Of a stretch of 64,000 nucleotides of DNA, positions 62,301-64,000 are shown in pieces (positions within the stretch are counted from its first letter, which is position 1; every line of letters begins with the position of its first letter). Below the pieces are notes generated by a model. That model worked only from the letters and a program-made list of their open reading frames with translations. It searched no databases and was not told the origin of the DNA. Origin of the DNA: Marinobacter halodurans (GTDB taxonomy: Bacteria > Pseudomonadota > Gammaproteobacteria > Pseudomonadales > Oleiphilaceae); NCBI RefSeq assembly GCF_004327985.1, contig NZ_SJDL01000017.1, forward strand, positions 32,297 to 96,296, in the 5' to 3' direction. A program made the position numbers and the translations under genes.

Positions 62301-62980
62301 GCGCGTGGATTGAAACCGAAGTGGACATTACCGGCCGCGTCGGTCCATTTAGTCGCGCCCTCCGCGGGCGCGTGGATTGAAACTTTATGAGGGCGGGCAG
62401 AACCAGTCACCTATGGAGTCGCGCCCTCCGCGGGCGCGTGGATTGAAACCTCGAGCTGGCGGAGCATGCTGGCGGTGATCTTCAGTCGCGCCCTCCGCGG
62501 GCGCGTGGATTGAAACTGGAATCTGGCCCTCGATACCGCGCGGTCAAAGCGTCGCGCCCTCCGCGGGCGCGTGGATTGAAACTAAAAACACCCGTCCCGG
62601 GCCCGCGTTGGGCGGAGTCGCGCCCTCCGCGGGCGCGTGGATTGAAACTTGCGGCCTGAAATCCAGTCATAAACCGTCTTCGTCGCGCCCTCCGCGGGCG
62701 CGTGGATTGAAACAACAAGTTGGATCAGGTGCGGGTGGCCCTGGAAATGTCGCGCCCTCCGCGGGCGCGTGGATTGAAACTTTTGTGACCGGCGCCTGTT
62801 GGCCTGCCGGGCGCGTCGCGCCCTCCGCGGGCGCGTGGATTGAAACTCCTGCCCGGCCGTGAACCCATACCGCCCCGCAGGTCGCGCCCTCCGCGGGCGC
62901 GTGGATTGAAACCTGGTTGATGCCGAAGGTGATCCAGAACAGCATGAGGTCGCGCCCTCTGTGGGCACGCGGAGGGACCG
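59381..62980 (+). CRISPR. Type I-C CRISPR array, 54 perfect repeats plus one decayed, 54 spacers
   Basis: The 32-nt repeat runs GTCGCGCCCTCC ... GTGGATTGAAAC and is the type I-C consensus kind, with a palindromic GC stem and the ATTGAAAC 3' tag. By hand count there are 54 identical copies from 59381 to 62912 and a decayed last copy at 62949-62980 that keeps the first 11 bases but loses ATTGAAAC. The 54 spacers are 33-36 nt, 31 of them 34 nt. Spacers 16 (60405-60437) and 19 (60602-60635) share 33 nt; spacers 23 (60866-60900) and 28 (61198-61230) share 33 nt. Array orientation is plus, leader on the cas2 side. Confidence 0.98.
62949..62980 (+). repeat. Degenerate terminal CRISPR repeat
   Basis: The terminal copy reads GTCGCGCCCTCTGTGGGCAC then GCGGAGGGACCG; it diverges mainly in its 3' half. 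Decay at the leader-distal end is usual and fixes the orientation of the array. Confidence 0.85.
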
Positions 62981-63017
62981 CTGCCAATTCCCATATTTAC
63001 TCCTCGGCCACTCCGTT

Positions 63018-63033
63018 CCCCGCCTTCGCGGGG
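63018..63033. repeat. Small hairpin between array and vgrG
   Basis: CCCCGC CTTC GCGGGG, a 6-bp stem with a CTTC loop and no U-run. The rest of the 62981-63179 gap shows no gene. Confidence 0.45.
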
Positions 63034-63179
63034 TGGGCCGTACTGACTTCGTTGCTGTTTGTTGTGAGCAAATAGTGCTTATTGCCAAGGTTAGGCCCGT
63101 CCGATATGGTTGACTTCGTTTTAGGTTGTCACCGTGCTCAGGATGAGTGCGACTCCTTTTCAAGTTCAAGGAAGAGACG

Positions 63180-64000
63180 ATGCGTGATCATACTGGTTTG
63201 CAATTCACGGCCCGCCTTGGGTCGTTGCCCGACGATACCTTTGTCGTGGCCGCCTTCGAGCTGAAGGAGGCCTTATCCCGACCGTTTAAACTGACCCTCA
63301 AGCTGGCCAGCACCTTCGCCGACCTCGCCGCCAGCGATGTGCTGGACCAGGGCATGGAACTGGTGATCTGGCAGGACGGCCAGGCCCTGCGCAACGTCCA
63401 GGGCGTGGTGACGTCTTTCAGCCGGGGCGACAGCGGCCACCGCCGCACCCGCTATGAAGTCGAGGTGCGACCCGCCCTGTGGCGCCTGGGGCTGATGCAC
63501 AACAGCCGCATCTTCCAGCAGCAGACGCCGGATGTGATTCTCGGCACCCTGCTGGACGAGCGCGGGCTGGTGGACAAGACCTTTGATCTCAAGCGCCCGC
63601 CCCAGGAACGGGAATACTGCGTCCAGCACCGGGAGACGGATCTGGCGTTTTTATCCCGCATTGCCGCCGAGGAAGGCTGGCACTACCGCTTTGACCCGAC
63701 CACCGCCGGTCAGCCCATTGTGATCGCCGACCACCACCGGGACGCCCCGCAACTCCCGGAAGTGGGTTACAACGCCACGTCCGGCGGTTCCCACAAGACC
63801 CCCTGCGTCTTCCAGTTCAGCTACACCGAGACCGTCTCCGTCGCCGGTGTGGCCCTGAAGGACTACACCTTCAGGAACCCCGCCTACGCCCTGATGCACC
63901 AGGCCCATGCGGCGGACCTGGACAGCCAGCGCAGCGACTACGAGCACTACGACTACCCGGGCCGCTTCAAGGGCGATGCCTCCGGCCAGCCCTACACCGA
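63180..64000 (+). CDS. vgrG: Type VI secretion tip protein VgrG (3' end outside window)
   Basis: The first 273 codons of a VgrG, the spike protein at the tip of the type VI secretion tube. The N-terminal gp27-like part is seen: LQFTARLGSLPDDTFVVAAFEL, GVVTSFSRGDSGHRRTRYEVEVRPALWRL in pieces such as YEVEVRPALWRL, then RIFQQQTPDVI, EREYCVQHRETDLAFLSRIAAEEGW in parts (REYCVQHRETDLAFLSR), and the IADHH segment. AAGGAAGAG precedes the ATG. Whether an effector extension or effector gene follows cannot be seen. GC content and codon use return to the level of the rest of the chromosome. Confidence 0.93.
   Translation, partial: MRDHTGLQFTARLGSLPDDTFVVAAFELKEALSRPFKLTLKLASTFADLAASDVLDQGMELVIWQDGQALRNVQGVVTSFSRGDSGHRRTRYEVEVRPALWRLGLMHNSRIFQQQTPDVILGTLLDERGLVDKTFDLKRPPQEREYCVQHRETDLAFLSRIAAEEGWHYRFDPTTAGQPIVIADHHRDAPQLPEVGYNATSGGSHKTPCVFQFSYTETVSVAGVALKDYTFRNPAYALMHQAHAADLDSQRSDYEHYDYPGRFKGDASGQPYT

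Noticed and set aside
59960..63169. Long open frames on both strands across the CRISPR array, with repeated peptide patterns such as VSIHAPAEGAT and SRPPRARGLK
   Set aside because: The mean repeat-spacer unit of 66 nt is divisible by three and the repeat has no stop codons in several frames, so the frames are artefacts of the array.

Overview
The window reads as chromosomal DNA of a GC-rich gammaproteobacterium, most likely a marine or halophilic relative of Marinobacter, Alcanivorax or Halomonas. That placement is an inference from gene content (a YbiI-type zinc-finger protein, an E. coli-like YcbB L,D-transpeptidase, an ilvGM operon with a leader peptide, a DUF6160 protein, VgrG) and from base composition. 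No rRNA or tRNA gene is present to confirm it. Most of the window looks like ordinary housekeeping and accessory genes at roughly two-thirds GC. The cas genes near the right end are clearly more AT-rich.

Left part (1-26.6 kb): an ECF41-type sigma factor, truncated by the window edge, lies behind an AhpD-like protein, and a match to the ECF41 promoter precedes them. Then come a GFA-family protein, class I fructose-bisphosphate aldolase, a GNAT acetyltransferase, an HPP membrane protein, a PAS-GGDEF-EAL c-di-GMP protein, a YbiI homologue, a patatin-like lipase, a bacterial homologue of the animal calcium-activated nucleotidase CANT1, a DUF1127 protein, a CBS-pair protein, a cytosine deaminase-like enzyme, an AraC regulator, two exported proteins (choice-of-anchor D and DUF6160), a periplasmic binding protein, a sirtuin, a degenerate RsbW-like protein, a VanZ protein, cyclopropane fatty acid synthase, two divergent L,D-transpeptidases and CysQ.

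Middle part (26-49.3 kb): a sodium:neurotransmitter-type symporter and leucine dehydrogenase; a TSUP exporter, a solute-binding protein and a Blh-type persulfide dioxygenase; a GldA / GldF-GldG fusion / DUF4340 ABC operon; nicotinamidase and nicotinate phosphoribosyltransferase (NAD salvage); ilvL-ilvG-ilvM with a complete leader-peptide attenuator; a Ser/Thr kinase; and the branched-chain 2-oxoacid dehydrogenase genes (E1 alpha, E1 beta, E2). Branched-chain amino acid metabolism is the main theme here, with synthesis (ilvGM), deamination (leucine dehydrogenase) and oxidation (bkd) close together. Two REPIN-like inverted-repeat elements with the same arms lie 15 kb apart in intergenic DNA.

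Right part (49.6-64 kb): a WYL-domain regulator precedes a complete type I-C CRISPR-Cas operon (cas3-cas5c-cas8c-cas7c-cas4-cas1-cas2). A two-gene unit is inserted between cas7c and cas4: a DUF4258 protein followed by a small YgiT-type zinc-finger protein, with the order and coupling of a toxin-antitoxin pair. The operon ends at a terminator within the array leader. The array has 54 identical 32-nt repeats plus one decayed terminal repeat, and 54 spacers of 33-36 nt. Two spacers occur twice, each time with the same 5' end but a different 3' end, as expected if the same target site was sampled more than once. A truncated vgrG follows. The embedded DUF4258-YgiT pair and the repeated spacer captures are the most unusual features of the window.
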